A stretch of 37,325 nucleotides of DNA from NCBI GenBank assembly GCA_002789675.1, contig PFTR01000044.1, positions 1 through 37,325 of the forward strand. The letters run 5' to 3'. This document shows positions 26,301-34,810 of the stretch, in pieces. The DNA is from Alphaproteobacteria bacterium CG_4_9_14_3_um_filter_47_13 (lineage in GTDB: Bacteria; Pseudomonadota; Alphaproteobacteria; Micavibrionales; Micavibrionaceae). The notes below the pieces were generated by a model. That model had not been told where the DNA came from. It made no database searches and saw only the letters and a program-made list of their open reading frames with translations. Position 1 is the first letter of the stretch, and each line of letters starts with the position of its first letter. A program made the translations under genes and the position numbers.

Positions 26301-26774
26301 ATGGCAGGAGTTCTGATTAAAAAGCAGATCCGTGTTTCTCCAAAATCCGGTAATAAATATGCGTTCTTACAGCTTTCAGATTCTTCGGGTGTGTATGAAG
26401 TGATGGTATTTTCCGAACTTCTGGCAGCGGCGCGTGATATTTTGATAGAAGGTGAAACGCTCTTGCTGAAAGTCATTGCCGAGAAAAAAGAGGATCAGAC
26501 CCGCTACACGGTGCAGGATATCAAGCCGCTGGATGAGTCGCTTTCGAAGAAAATTCAGGAAGTGCGGCTTTTTCTCGAAGATGAAAAACCCGCAACAGCT
26601 TTAAAAAACCTTCTTGCCATGGAAGGAGATGGACGTGCAAAAATTATTGTCTGTATTCTGATAGCAGAAGACCGGATTGCAGAGATAGAATTACAGGGAA
26701 AATGGCGTTTCTCTCCAGAAATGAAGAGTCATCTGTCCCGTATAGAAGGCGTATTGGAAATTCAGGAATTATAA
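23340..26774 (+). CDS. dnaE: DNA polymerase III alpha subunit DnaE
   Basis: This 1144-residue replicative polymerase is a standard DnaE1. The N-terminal PHP domain begins FIHLHVHSAYSLAEGA and has TDSGN where active PHP proofreading domains keep TDHGN. The palm has PDFDVDF with Asp401 and Asp403, the same numbering as in E. coli, and the third catalytic Asp at 557 in VKFDFLGLK. The fingers region has KKIKAEMD, GYGFNKSHAAAYALIAYQTA and YRPGPMDNIP. An OB-fold lies in the C-terminal part (about 970-1060). Start ATG at 23340 with a weak ribosome-binding site. The downstream gene is a chorismate mutase fusion. Confidence 0.97.
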   Translation: MPEQQNFIHLHVHSAYSLAEGAMHPKALVDLCQINRMPALAVTDSGNLFGALEFATAAAKGGVQPIIGCQINLGLEAHQLVLLCQSEAGYRNLCKLVSDSFLKVEAAQIPHIDWPQLAGNAEGLICLTGGLAGSVAQYLAHNQPKPAEEVIKKLKKIFRDRLYVEVQRHGLPEEDAVEEALVDLAYKHDIPLVATNDCYFPQRKMHEAHDALLCIAAGRYVIEEDRRKVTPEHYFKSSGEMQALFSDLPEAIHNTLVIARRCSFLLKMIDPILPPFATEGGRTEVEELKIQAQKGLRWRLENFVFTEGLDEDAKKELSKPYEERLQYELDVIIQMAFPGYFLIVSDFIIWAKEQGIPVGPGRGSGAGSVVAWALKITDLDPLQFGLLFERMLNPERVSMPDFDVDFCQERRDEVIRYVQNRYGHDHVAQIITFGKLQARAVVRDVGRVLQMPYGQVDRIAKMIPANPANPISLQDALLQDADLRAEKDKEETSQKLIDIALQLEGLYRHASTHAAGVVIGDRPLHKLLPLYRDPRSDMPVTQFNMKYVEPAGLVKFDFLGLKTLTVIQKALRFVKEVHGTEIDILQIPLDDAKSYELLQAGNTVGVFQLEGAGMRDAMRKMKLNRFEDIIALVALYRPGPMDNIPLYIDCKLGRKEPDYMHPKLRLFLEETYGIMIYQEQVMQAAQALAGYTLGGADLLRRAMGKKIKAEMDAQREMFVAGAKEHSAVPANQANAIFDQIAKFAGYGFNKSHAAAYALIAYQTAWLKANYPVEFMAASMTLDMGNTDKLSIFKQELDFMKIPLLPPDINMSGAAFRVEGKAVRYAFSALKGVGDQAMKNLVQERDENGLYKDLNDFSGRMEFSSMNKRQLERMVCAGVFDSLNTNRAQLHGSVETILRHAQALAAEKSSGQSSLFGGAESSFSDMPELQTIRPWDALETLRHEFDAVGFYLSAHPLDGKAELLARMNIITMAQVDEKLVYQSSVFLDMAGVLIKKQIRVSPKSGNKYAFLQLSDSSGVYEVMVFSELLAAARDILIEGETLLLKVIAEKKEDQTRYTVQDIKPLDESLSKKIQEVRLFLEDEKPATALKNLLAMEGDGRAKIIVCILIAEDRIAEIELQGKWRFSPEMKSHLSRIEGVLEIQEL

Positions 26775-26826
26775 GCTGTAAGTCTAATATCTTGCTTTCC
26801 TTTCATAGGCACGGTATTTAATTTTC

Positions 26827-27705
26827 ATGTCAAAAACGCTAGATGTTTTACGTCAACAAATTGATATTCTTGATCACAATATTCACGATCTTCTGATGAA
26901 ACGTGGGGATCTTGTGACGAAGATTGCTGAAGAAAAGCGTAAGAATAAAATACAGGCTGTCCAGCCAGCGCGTGAAGTGATGCTAATAAGAAAGTTATTG
27001 GCACGGCATAAGGGCGATATTCCTTCGGAAATTATTGTGCGCGTCTGGCGCGAGATCGTTGGAACCTTGCAGAACAAGGTGAAAGTGGCTGTTTGCATTC
27101 CATATGAGCAGACAGGGTTTGTCTATTGGGATATGGCTAAAGATTACTTTAGCAATGTTTCGCCGCTGCATAAAGTAACCAATCCTTTGGTGGCTCTCTC
27201 GCAGGTGAGAGAAAATGAAGCTGCTTTTGCTGTTTTGCCGTGGCCGGAGGATGATATTTCCAATCCATGGTGGGGTTATTTGCTGGAAGAATCCGGTGAT
27301 CCGGGTATGAAAATTGTCGCCCGTCTTCCCCTGGGGCAACGTGTACGGGAATCCCGTAATCCTGAGTATCGTGCTTTACTTGTGGCGCGCCTGAATTATG
27401 AGCCAACAGGATCTGACCGGAGTTTTCTGGCGCTTGATCTTGATGAGGATATTAGCCGCGCCCGCATTCTGGAGAGGGCAAAAACGCTGGATCTTGCACC
27501 TCTTAGCTTACATAGCTGCTCCAGCGTCAAACCGCGTCGGAAGCTGCATCTTCTCGAAATTGAAGGTTATCTGGATCCTGCGGGAGAGATTCAGGAAAAA
27601 CTGCTTCATTCTCTTGATGATCCTGATGGTAAATGTATTTGTCCGGGAGGGTATCCTGTGCCGTTTATATACAGGAATCATATAGAGAAAAGCAGTGCAC
27701 AATAA
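26827..27705 (+). CDS. Chorismate mutase (type II) with a prephenate dehydratase-like C-terminal region
   Basis: This 292-residue protein begins with an AroQ-type helical chorismate mutase domain (about 4-85): LRQQIDILDHNIHDLLMKR, VTKIAEEKRKNK and a VWREIV helix, with the expected Arg and Lys binding residues. The rest (about 90-290) resembles a P-protein dehydratase/ACT layout in outline, but the TRF catalytic motif of prephenate dehydratase is not visible; RNPEYRALLVARL stands in its place. The mutase should make prephenate for the next gene, tyrC, whose GTG start overlaps this stop by 11 bases. The C-terminal half is probably regulatory or degenerate, so a separate pheA is expected elsewhere. 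In other alphaproteobacteria hisC often sits between the two genes; it is absent here. Confidence 0.8.
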   Translation: MSKTLDVLRQQIDILDHNIHDLLMKRGDLVTKIAEEKRKNKIQAVQPAREVMLIRKLLARHKGDIPSEIIVRVWREIVGTLQNKVKVAVCIPYEQTGFVYWDMAKDYFSNVSPLHKVTNPLVALSQVRENEAAFAVLPWPEDDISNPWWGYLLEESGDPGMKIVARLPLGQRVRESRNPEYRALLVARLNYEPTGSDRSFLALDLDEDISRARILERAKTLDLAPLSLHSCSSVKPRRKLHLLEIEGYLDPAGEIQEKLLHSLDDPDGKCICPGGYPVPFIYRNHIEKSSAQ

Positions 27706-28543
27706 AATTACCATTATAGGATTTGGTCTGATCGGGTCATCGCTGGCGCGGAATATCAGGAAATATGATCTGGCCAAGGAAATTATTGTGGTGGATCGTG
27801 ATAAAAATATTTGCCAGAGAGCGCTGGATCTGGCGCTTGCCGATTATGCTATGATCGATATCCGCAAAGGGGTAGAGGCCAGCGATCTTGTGATTTTGGC
27901 TGTTCCTGTCGGTGCTTGCGGGAGGATAGCAGAGCAGATGCGTTATTCCTTGAAAGAGGGAGCTATTGTTACGGATGTGGGTTCTGTTAAAGGCGCGGTT
28001 ATCAATGCTGTTAGCCCGCATATTCCTGCTTGCGTTCATTTTATCCCCGCACACCCTGTTGTCGGGACAGAATATTCGGGATCTGAATTCGGTTTTACAG
28101 AGTTGTTTCAGGGGCGATGGTGTATTGTGACGCCCTTGCCGGAAACAGATATAAGAGCCCTTGAAAAAGTCACCTCCCTGTGGGAATCCTGCGGGGCAAT
28201 GATTGAGATTATGGAGGTGGAACGGCATGATTTGATTCTGGCGATTACCTCGCATTTGCCGCATCTTCTGGCTTATACCATTGTAGGAACGGCTTATGAT
28301 TTGGAAAAAGATACCAGAGATGATGTGATCCGGTTTTCGGCATCAGGATTCCATGATTTTACCAGGATTGCAGCGTCTGACCCTGTGATATGGCGGGATA
28401 TATTCCTGAATAATAAATACGCTGTGCTGGAGATATTAAAGCGTTACTATGCCGATCTGGAAAAAGTGAAAAAAGCAATTATGGATGATGATGGAGATTA
28501 TCTGGAAGCTTTTTTCACCCGTGCGCGCAAGATTAGAAAGTAG
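27695..28543 (+). CDS. tyrC: Prephenate/arogenate dehydrogenase TyrC
   Basis: This 282-residue enzyme oxidatively decarboxylates prephenate or arogenate on the way to tyrosine. The dinucleotide fold has IIGFGLIGSSLARNIR (about 7-22) and a VVDRDKN strand-2 end with Asp, suggesting NAD preference. Family motifs are TDVGSVKG, HFIPAHPVVGTEYSG, and the helical-domain ITSHLPHLLAY. It starts with GTG at 27695 overlapping the mutase gene by 11 bases, so it is translationally coupled. Cyclohexadienyl dehydrogenase specificity cannot be fixed from sequence alone. The stop is TAG. A toxin-antitoxin pair follows. Confidence 0.93.
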   Translation: MHNKITIIGFGLIGSSLARNIRKYDLAKEIIVVDRDKNICQRALDLALADYAMIDIRKGVEASDLVILAVPVGACGRIAEQMRYSLKEGAIVTDVGSVKGAVINAVSPHIPACVHFIPAHPVVGTEYSGSEFGFTELFQGRWCIVTPLPETDIRALEKVTSLWESCGAMIEIMEVERHDLILAITSHLPHLLAYTIVGTAYDLEKDTRDDVIRFSASGFHDFTRIAASDPVIWRDIFLNNKYAVLEILKRYYADLEKVKKAIMDDDGDYLEAFFTRARKIRK

Positions 28544-28639
28544 ATTATTGAATCAGGAGAGACAGGATTTTAGTTTTATTTTGATGTCATATGTGCTTGT
28601 GTTTTGATATCGTATATGCTATCTTTAAGGAAGATAAGA

Positions 28640-29074
28640 ATGAAAGTGGTTATTGATACGAATATTTTTGTGGGCGCGTTACAATCCTATGATGGTATTA
28701 ACAGGAAGATATTACAATGTTGTTTTGAGGGGGATATTGATCCGTTGATGGGCGATGCCCTTTATTATGAATATGAAAGTTTGCTGCATCGTGACTATCT
28801 GTTTGAAAGAAGTCTTTTTCATGCTTTTGAAAGGGAGGATTTTTTGAATGATTTCCTGTCACTTTGCCAGTGGGTGCGGGTTCATTATCGCTGGCGGCCA
28901 AATTTGCCGGATGAAGGGGATAATCATATAATTGAACTGGCGCTGGCGGGTGGGGCGAACAAGATTTTGACATGGAACAAGAAAGATTTTCGCGGTGGTG
29001 ATCTGACGATGCGTTCTCTTGAGATTCTGACACCGGAAGATTATTTGAGAAAATACAGCACAGGGAGGGTATAA
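28640..29074 (+). CDS. PIN-domain toxin-like ribonuclease
   Basis: This 144-residue protein matches the COG1569-type PIN family of putative toxins. It begins MKVVIDTNIFVGAL (catalytic Asp6 in DTN), has acidic YYEYESLL in the middle, LPDEGDNHIIELAL with further catalytic acids, and ILTWNKKDF near the C-terminus. PIN toxins cleave RNA. I prefer the ATG at 28640, with AAGGAAG six bases upstream, over a frame opening at 28604. The RHH antitoxin candidate starts two bases after the stop. The toxin-first order is the reverse of most vapBC pairs. Confidence 0.85.
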   Translation: MKVVIDTNIFVGALQSYDGINRKILQCCFEGDIDPLMGDALYYEYESLLHRDYLFERSLFHAFEREDFLNDFLSLCQWVRVHYRWRPNLPDEGDNHIIELALAGGANKILTWNKKDFRGGDLTMRSLEILTPEDYLRKYSTGRV

Positions 29075-29076
29075 TA

Positions 29077-29349
29077 ATGGCAACCTTGACAATAAGAATG
29101 CCGGATGACAAGGCGGAACGGTTAAAGCAACTGGCCATTCATCGCGGCATTAGCGTCAATAAACTGTTTGAAGAATGGGCGGCGATGGGTATTTCTGAAT
29201 TTGACTGTGAATCCCGCTTTATGGCGCGGGCGGCACGGGGTTCACGGGAACACGGGCTTTCCATGCTTGCGGAGCTGGATCGGCGTGATCGTGAAGATCC
29301 GGGCAAAAGCCGTTACGGTCTCCATGATCATGAACAATCTCCTTTATGA
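29077..29349 (+). CDS. Ribbon-helix-helix antitoxin-like protein
   Basis: This 90-residue protein has an N-terminal CopG/Arc-like ribbon-helix-helix: strand TLTIRMPDD, helix KAERLKQLAIHRG, and ISVNKLFEEWAAMG. The charged C-terminal tail (about 45-90) would wrap the toxin. A strong GGGAGGG ribosome-binding site overlaps the end of the PIN gene, which would give high antitoxin yield from a toxin-first operon. RHH antitoxins usually autorepress their own promoter. Function is inferred from pairing with the PIN gene. Confidence 0.8.
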   Translation: MATLTIRMPDDKAERLKQLAIHRGISVNKLFEEWAAMGISEFDCESRFMARAARGSREHGLSMLAELDRRDREDPGKSRYGLHDHEQSPL

Positions 29350-29356
29350 AAGTTAA

Positions 29357-30211
<855 letters not shown>

Positions 30212-30237
30212 TTACTGCAGAAAAGAAATAATCATAG

Positions 30238-31044
30238 TTATGCTTTTTTATTCTTTTTTTCCTTGCGCTTCTGGTCTTGCCAGCTTGCTTCCATTTCGGT
30301 CAGGGTTGCTTCTTTCAAAGACAAAGATTTTTCCTTAAAATCAGATTCTATTCCTTTGAATCTTCTTGAGAATTTATTGTTTGACTGGCGTAGAACATCC
30401 TCACAATTGGCGCCGAGCATCCGTCCGTAATTGGTAAGAACAAAAAACAGATCCCCCAGTTCATCAAGGATTTCATCCTGCTTCTCGTTTTCAAGCGCTT
30501 CGCGCATTTCGGCGATTTCTTCTTCCATTTTATCAAGGACATCATCAGGATGCGCCCATTCAAATCCAACGCTTGCCGCACGTTTCTGTAACTTTTGTGC
30601 GCGGAGCAGAGCAGGAAGATTTTGCGGAACATCATCAAGAATACTCTCTTGCATTGCTTCCTGTTTTTCGAGGGCTTTCCGTTGATCCCAGATACGGTTT
30701 TCAACATCATCGGCACTCGTTGCTTTTTCTTCTCCGAAAACATGGGGATGGCGGTGGATCATTTTGGTTGTGACATGGGCGGCAATGTCGTCAAAAGTAA
30801 ACAGATTCTGTTCTTTGGCCATTTGTGCGTGAAAAACGACCTGCAATAAAAGATCGCCTAGCTCGTCCTTTAGATCGTCCATATTGTTGCGTTCGATCGC
30901 ATCGGCAACTTCATAGGCCTCTTCGATAGTATAAGGTGCAATGGTTTTAAAATTCTGCTCTATATCCCAAGGGCATCCGGTTTCAGGGTTTCGTAGCCTT
31001 GCCATGAGAGCCAGAAGATTTTTTATGGCGGAACTGTTATCCAT
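30238..31044 (-). CDS. mazG: Nucleoside triphosphate pyrophosphohydrolase MazG
   Basis: This 268-residue protein has two all-alpha MazG halves. The N-terminal half carries GCPWDIEQ and the metal-binding EEAYE (41-45) with DELGDLLLQ (60-68); the C-terminal half repeats the pattern with EEIAEMREALE and DELGDLFF. It hydrolyses NTPs to NMP and pyrophosphate and is linked to sanitation of damaged nucleotides and to the stringent response. The C-terminus is Lys-rich. Start ATG at 31044. It lies between kdsA (convergent) and carD, with a hairpin between it and carD. Confidence 0.95.
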   Translation of the reverse strand: MDNSSAIKNLLALMARLRNPETGCPWDIEQNFKTIAPYTIEEAYEVADAIERNNMDDLKDELGDLLLQVVFHAQMAKEQNLFTFDDIAAHVTTKMIHRHPHVFGEEKATSADDVENRIWDQRKALEKQEAMQESILDDVPQNLPALLRAQKLQKRAASVGFEWAHPDDVLDKMEEEIAEMREALENEKQDEILDELGDLFFVLTNYGRMLGANCEDVLRQSNNKFSRRFKGIESDFKEKSLSLKEATLTEMEASWQDQKRKEKKNKKA

Positions 31045-31071
31045 AAGGACGTTACCTTTTTATATTAAAAT

Positions 31072-31099
31072 AAACCCCCGGCCAGAAGGCAAGGGGTTT
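31072..31099 (-). terminator. Rho-independent terminator of carD
   Basis: AAACCCC (31072-31078) pairs with GGGGTTT (31093-31099), with an inner GCC-AGAA-GGC. On the minus strand the stem is followed by an A/T-rich run (ATTTTAATAT). It lies 25 bases after the carD stop and before mazG on the same strand. T-rich sequence on the other side could make it work in both directions. Confidence 0.7.
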
Positions 31100-31124
31100 G
31101 AATTTTTTAACAAGACAACGAGGT

Positions 31125-31709
31125 TTAAGCTGCTTGTTTTTCTTCTTCTAAAGCATCGGCTGCAACTTTGTCCTCTACAGCTTTCTGGGCTTTCTTTGTA
31201 GCGGCTTTGGCTGCTTTGCCAAGAATGTCTTCAAGCTGTTCTGTTGCCTTGTCTTCGCCGATAGATTCAACAGCGGCAACTTCACGGGCAAGACGTTCCA
31301 GCGCAGATTGGTAAATCTGGCGTTCGCTGTAGGATTGCTCGTTATCATCATTGCTGCGTTTCAGGTCGCGCAGAACTTCTGCAATGGCAACCGGATCGCC
31401 GGAATTGATTTTCAGTTCGTATTCCTGAGCACGGCGGCTCCACATCGTACGGCGAATGCGAGCACGGCCTTTCAGGGTTTTTAACGCGTCTTTAAGACGA
31501 TCTCCTGTACATAATTTACGTAGACCTGAAGGTCCCGCTTTCATAACAGGAACTTTTAGACGCATACGATCTTTTTCAAAAGAGATATTATAAAGTCTGA
31601 CTTCTGCGCCGCCAGCTTTGATTGTTTCAATGCCTTCGATTTGGCCAACGCCATGGGCAGGGTAAACTACGTAATCTCCAGTTTTAAAATCGATATTGTC
31701 ATTTATCAT
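31125..31709 (-). CDS. carD: CarD/CdnL family RNA polymerase-binding regulator
   Basis: This 194-residue protein has the N-terminal Tudor-like RNA polymerase-interacting domain (FKTGDYVVYPAHGVGQIEGI, then a VPV strand) and a helical DNA-binding C-terminal part with RRAQEYELKINSGD. CdnL proteins stabilise open promoter complexes at rRNA and other growth-related promoters. The tail (about 155-194) is rich in Ala, Lys and Glu and probably extended. I use the ATG at 31709, which has AGGTG six bases before it; a GTG at 31718 lies within that site. It is downstream of fdxA, a common alphaproteobacterial pairing. Confidence 0.94.
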   Translation of the reverse strand: MINDNIDFKTGDYVVYPAHGVGQIEGIETIKAGGAEVRLYNISFEKDRMRLKVPVMKAGPSGLRKLCTGDRLKDALKTLKGRARIRRTMWSRRAQEYELKINSGDPVAIAEVLRDLKRSNDDNEQSYSERQIYQSALERLAREVAAVESIGEDKATEQLEDILGKAAKAATKKAQKAVEDKVAADALEEEKQAA

Positions 31710-31894
31710 GTTATACACCTATTCCTGTTATAGAGTTTACTTAACTGACAGTCAAAAAAAGCAGCGACCCAATGCCACAGGGACAGTTTTGCATCATCTT
31801 CTTTTTCACGTGCTGCGAGCTTGATAAAGGCTCCCTGAACGCTTGCCAGTGTTGCGATAAAGGTGAGTATAGTTAAAAATTCGTAAATTTTCAA
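31706..31894 (-). CDS. Possible small membrane protein between fdxA and carD
   Basis: A 62-codon frame starting at TTG has an N-terminal hydrophobic helix (about 6-28) and a soluble tail containing LSLWHWVAAFFDC. It ends four bases into carD. There is no visible ribosome-binding site and no internal ATG, so it may be a chance ORF. The clear helix and the overlap with carD keep it worth listing. Confidence 0.25.
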   Translation of the reverse strand: MKIYEFLTILTFIATLASVQGAFIKLAAREKEDDAKLSLWHWVAAFFDCQLSKLYNRNRCIT

Positions 31895-31976
31895 CTTTAA
31901 TTTTAATGATGGTAATATAAAAACAGGATTTTTTGTTTAATATCAATTTAATAAGATGTTTTTTTATTGTATTTTA

Positions 31977-32315
31977 TTAATCTCCTTCGCCAGGAGAATC
32001 AGAAAAATCAGCGGGATATTTATCTTTTTTATCCTTAAATTCTTCTGCTTCGGGCAGGGGGTCTTTTTTGCGGGTAATATTGGGCCATTGCTCTGATTTC
32101 TCGCGGTTTAGCTCCAGATACTTTTCCGCCTTGTCATCAATATCCGGAACAATGGCCTCAATGGGACATTCAGGCTCGCACACACCACAATCAATGCATT
32201 CATCGGGATGAATGACCAGCATATTTTCACCCTCGTAGAAACAATCTACAGGACATACTTCAACGCAGTCGGTGTATTTACATTTGATACAGACATCTGT
32301 TACCACAAAAGTCAT
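31977..32315 (-). CDS. fdxA: Seven-iron ferredoxin FdxA
   Basis: This 112-residue ferredoxin of the [3Fe-4S][4Fe-4S] type has Cys9, Cys12, Cys17 and Cys21 in a CxxC-x4-C-x3-CP arrangement, Cys25 nearby, and Cys40, 43, 46 and 50 in a CxxCxxCxxxCP. The C-terminal extension (about 60-112) is charged, as in alphaproteobacterial FdxA. It carries electrons at low potential; the partners are unknown. It begins at the ATG at 32315. carD lies downstream after about 270 AT-rich bases that may contain one small ORF. Its own promoter is not obvious. Confidence 0.95.
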   Translation of the reverse strand: MTFVVTDVCIKCKYTDCVEVCPVDCFYEGENMLVIHPDECIDCGVCEPECPIEAIVPDIDDKAEKYLELNREKSEQWPNITRKKDPLPEAEEFKDKKDKYPADFSDSPGEGD

Positions 32316-32402
32316 GTGCGATTATCCTCTCTTATTGCGGTATTGATATGCCATAGAAGGCAGTATCTTTCCAGAGAATCATTTGTTTTTTTAAGAATTT
32401 AT

Positions 32403-33317
32403 TCATAACATATTGATTTTAAATGAAATATCCCCATTCTTGGCAGTTAATAAGGTTTCTACACCAATAGGAAACGTCAAAAGCCTGTCTCCATGACCAA
32501 AAGGGGCATTCATGATAATGGGGATATCCGTGTTCTCGAAATGCTGGCCAATAATTTCTTCGAGCGTAAAGCCAAAAGGCCGATCCTTATTATCCTGTGA
32601 ATTTGTAAAGCTGCCGATAATTAGACCGTGAATATTATCAAACCAGCCCGCAAGCTTCATATGGGTCAGCATCCGGTCATAACGGCTGAGGTGATCCCCC
32701 GCATCTTCTATAAACAGGATTGCACCGTCCGTATCGGGTTGATACGGTGTTCCCGATAGAGCCTGCAGGATACTGAGATTGCCACCAATCAAACGGCCTT
32801 GCGCTTTTCCCTCATGGAGGATGTCACAACCGGAAAAATCCATTTCTGGAGAGGCTCCTGTCAGAATCCCGAACATTTGTTCCAAATCCTGATGGTGCGA
32901 TAGTCCGGAAAATAAAGGACCATGGAAGGTTACAAGACCGGTTTTCTGGGTGACAGCATTTAACAAACTGGTCATATCACTATAACCCATAAGGATTTTA
33001 GGGTGAGCCGCAACCAGATCATAGTCAATTTTATCCAGCATGGTCAAAGCGCGATTTCCTCCACGATTGCTGATAATAGCTTTAATCTCCGGGTTGCGGA
33101 CAAGCGCATGGAAAGCGTCTATTTTGCCCCGGGTTTCTCCTGCTGACTGTCCTTTTCTGTTGGTGGTTTGGGGGTGGATATAAATCCGGTAACCTTTTGA
33201 TGTCATAAAAGTAACATTTTTTTGAAGATCAGCCTTGGATCCCCAGCTTGACGATGAAAAAACACCGATCGTATCACCGATTTCAAGAGCAGGAGGAATG
33301 ATAGCTTTTTTGATCAT
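32403..33317 (-). CDS. ldcA: LD-carboxypeptidase (S66 family)
   Basis: This 304-residue protein of the S66/MccF fold would remove the terminal D-Ala from tetrapeptides during murein recycling, or cleave microcin C-like compounds. The Ser nucleophile is Ser113 in LMGYSDMTSLL, with the Glu in LFIEDAGD (about 205) and the His in NAPFGHGD (about 278). There is no signal peptide, so it is cytoplasmic. I choose the ATG at 33317; a TTG at 33332 would add five residues. It is divergent from the gene at 33458. Recycling fits best in a gram-negative host. Confidence 0.9.
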   Translation of the reverse strand: MIKKAIIPPALEIGDTIGVFSSSSWGSKADLQKNVTFMTSKGYRIYIHPQTTNRKGQSAGETRGKIDAFHALVRNPEIKAIISNRGGNRALTMLDKIDYDLVAAHPKILMGYSDMTSLLNAVTQKTGLVTFHGPLFSGLSHHQDLEQMFGILTGASPEMDFSGCDILHEGKAQGRLIGGNLSILQALSGTPYQPDTDGAILFIEDAGDHLSRYDRMLTHMKLAGWFDNIHGLIIGSFTNSQDNKDRPFGFTLEEIIGQHFENTDIPIIMNAPFGHGDRLLTFPIGVETLLTAKNGDISFKINML

Positions 33318-33397
33318 GGCACTATTATCCAACCTTCATTCAGAAGTACAAGCATTTTTCACAATAATAAAAAGCGTCTTATTTTATGAAAACAATA

Positions 33398-33426
33398 TTG
33401 ACAGAGACCTCTTTTTTCCGTAATGT
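33398..33426 (+). promoter_or_regulatory. Sigma-70-type promoter for the gene at 33458
   Basis: A perfect -35 box TTGACA (33398-33403) is followed after 17 bases by TAATGT (33421-33426). The transcript would begin about 25 bases before the ATG at 33458, with GAGGAG at 33444-33449 in the leader. This is the best -35 match I see in the window; the -10 box matches the consensus only in part. Confidence 0.5.
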
Positions 33427-33457
33427 AAGCTATCTTATTATTAGAGGAGAAAAAACA

Positions 33458-33808
33458 ATGTCAAAGGAAAATACAATAAATCCTGTTGAAGCTTTGGATA
33501 CACTTTTATCAGAACTGGCGCGCAGAGTGAATAGACCAGAGGATAGAGTCTTGGCATTGATAGCGCAGGAACTTGATTACGATTGGAAAAAAGCTGCTCA
33601 AAATTTACAACCCCGAACAAACCCGGGGTTGGAAAATGAGCTCTGTCATATAATATGGGAAATTATTCCTTACGAATATCGGCAGAAAGTGTACGAGCCG
33701 TTATCAAAGAAAATAGAGACAATGCGCCAAAAAGAAACTGCAAGCCCGAATCCTCATCCAAAGGCTCCTGTTGTATTTACGATTTCACCAAAGAGACAGG
33801 GTTTATAA
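33458..33808 (+). CDS. Hypothetical protein of 116 residues
   Basis: This protein has a mainly helical N-terminal part (LDTLLSELARRVNRPEDRVLALIAQEL) and a Pro-rich C-terminal tail (SPNPHPKAPVVF). There is no signal peptide or membrane segment. I recognise no family. The ATG at 33458 has GAGGAG (33444-33449) eight bases upstream and a promoter-like TTGACA behind it, so expression looks likely. Its stop overlaps the convergent DHH gene by six bases. A frame from 33386 is possible but would start within the promoter. Confidence 0.65.
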   Translation: MSKENTINPVEALDTLLSELARRVNRPEDRVLALIAQELDYDWKKAAQNLQPRTNPGLENELCHIIWEIIPYEYRQKVYEPLSKKIETMRQKETASPNPHPKAPVVFTISPKRQGL

Positions 33809-34777
33809 TGACCCGTCTTGCGTGATTTTGTTGATGATGGTCTGCAATGCAGAATCAGCTTTTAAATTATCAATCTGGCACGTTCCAGCGGCTTCATGAC
33901 CGCCACCGCCATATTCCAGCATAAGCTTTCCAATATTGGTGGTGCTGGTGCGGTTCAGGATTGATTTGCCGACGGCAAAAACGGTATTTTGCTTGTTTTT
34001 CCCCCATATCACATGCACAGAAATGTTACAGTGTGGAAATAAAGCATAAATGATGAAACGGTTTGTTGCCCAGATTGTTTCTTCACGGCGGAGATCAAGG
34101 ACGACAAGATTTTTATGAACTTGTGAACAGCGCTCGATCTGGCTCCGTGCTTTGTTCTGGTGCTCGAAATAAAGCTCTACACGTTCCTTGACATCAGGGA
34201 GCTCAAGAATTTCTTCAATGGTATGGGCATCACGAATATAATCAATCAGCTTCATCATCAATTCGTAGTTTGAAATACCGAAATCACGGAACCGTCCTAA
34301 TCCGGTGCGGGCATCCATAATAAAGCTCAGAAGCTCCCACCCTTGTGGATTCAAGATATCCTCTTTGGTAAAGTTGGCAGAATCTGCCTTATCAACTGCC
34401 GCCATCATTTCGGGAGATACTTTCTTGAGCGCGGGATTGGCACTGCCGTCAAAATATTGATAGACAACACGGGCAGCGGAAGGCATGTCCGGATCAATGA
34501 CATGGTTTGGCGGACTGTCTTCTATACGTTCAAGCTCGCTGGCATGATGGTCAAAACACAAATAAGCGCTCTTATTATAGGGAAGATTGGTTGTAATATC
34601 CCGCGCTCCGATTTTAATGATGCCATCCTGCATGTCTTTGGGGTGGGCGAATAGTATATCATCAATAAGATCAAGCTCTTTTAGAATAATAGCGCAGACA
34701 AGGCCATCCATATCACTTCGTGTGACTAACCGGTACTTCTTGTTTGCCTCGGGCTGAATTTTTGCTTCACTGATCAT
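33803..34777 (-). CDS. DHH/DHHA1 family phosphoesterase
   Basis: This 324-residue protein has the metal-binding motifs of DHH phosphoesterases: TRSDMDGLVCAI (DMDG at 22-25), CFDHHASE (DHH at 76-78), and a C-terminal DHHA1-like GGGGHEAAGTCQI (about 293-305) that binds the phosphate or nucleic-acid end. Candidate activities are hydrolysis of short oligoribonucleotides, cyclic dinucleotide products or polyphosphate; sequence alone does not choose among them. A link to c-di-GMP turnover through pGpG is attractive given the GGDEF gene in the window but is speculative. AAGGAG lies 11 bases before the ATG. Confidence 0.85.
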   Translation of the reverse strand: MISEAKIQPEANKKYRLVTRSDMDGLVCAIILKELDLIDDILFAHPKDMQDGIIKIGARDITTNLPYNKSAYLCFDHHASELERIEDSPPNHVIDPDMPSAARVVYQYFDGSANPALKKVSPEMMAAVDKADSANFTKEDILNPQGWELLSFIMDARTGLGRFRDFGISNYELMMKLIDYIRDAHTIEEILELPDVKERVELYFEHQNKARSQIERCSQVHKNLVVLDLRREETIWATNRFIIYALFPHCNISVHVIWGKNKQNTVFAVGKSILNRTSTTNIGKLMLEYGGGGHEAAGTCQIDNLKADSALQTIINKITQDGSL

Positions 34778-34810
34778 CGTCTGAACGCTCCTTAAAAATC
34801 ATGAATTACG

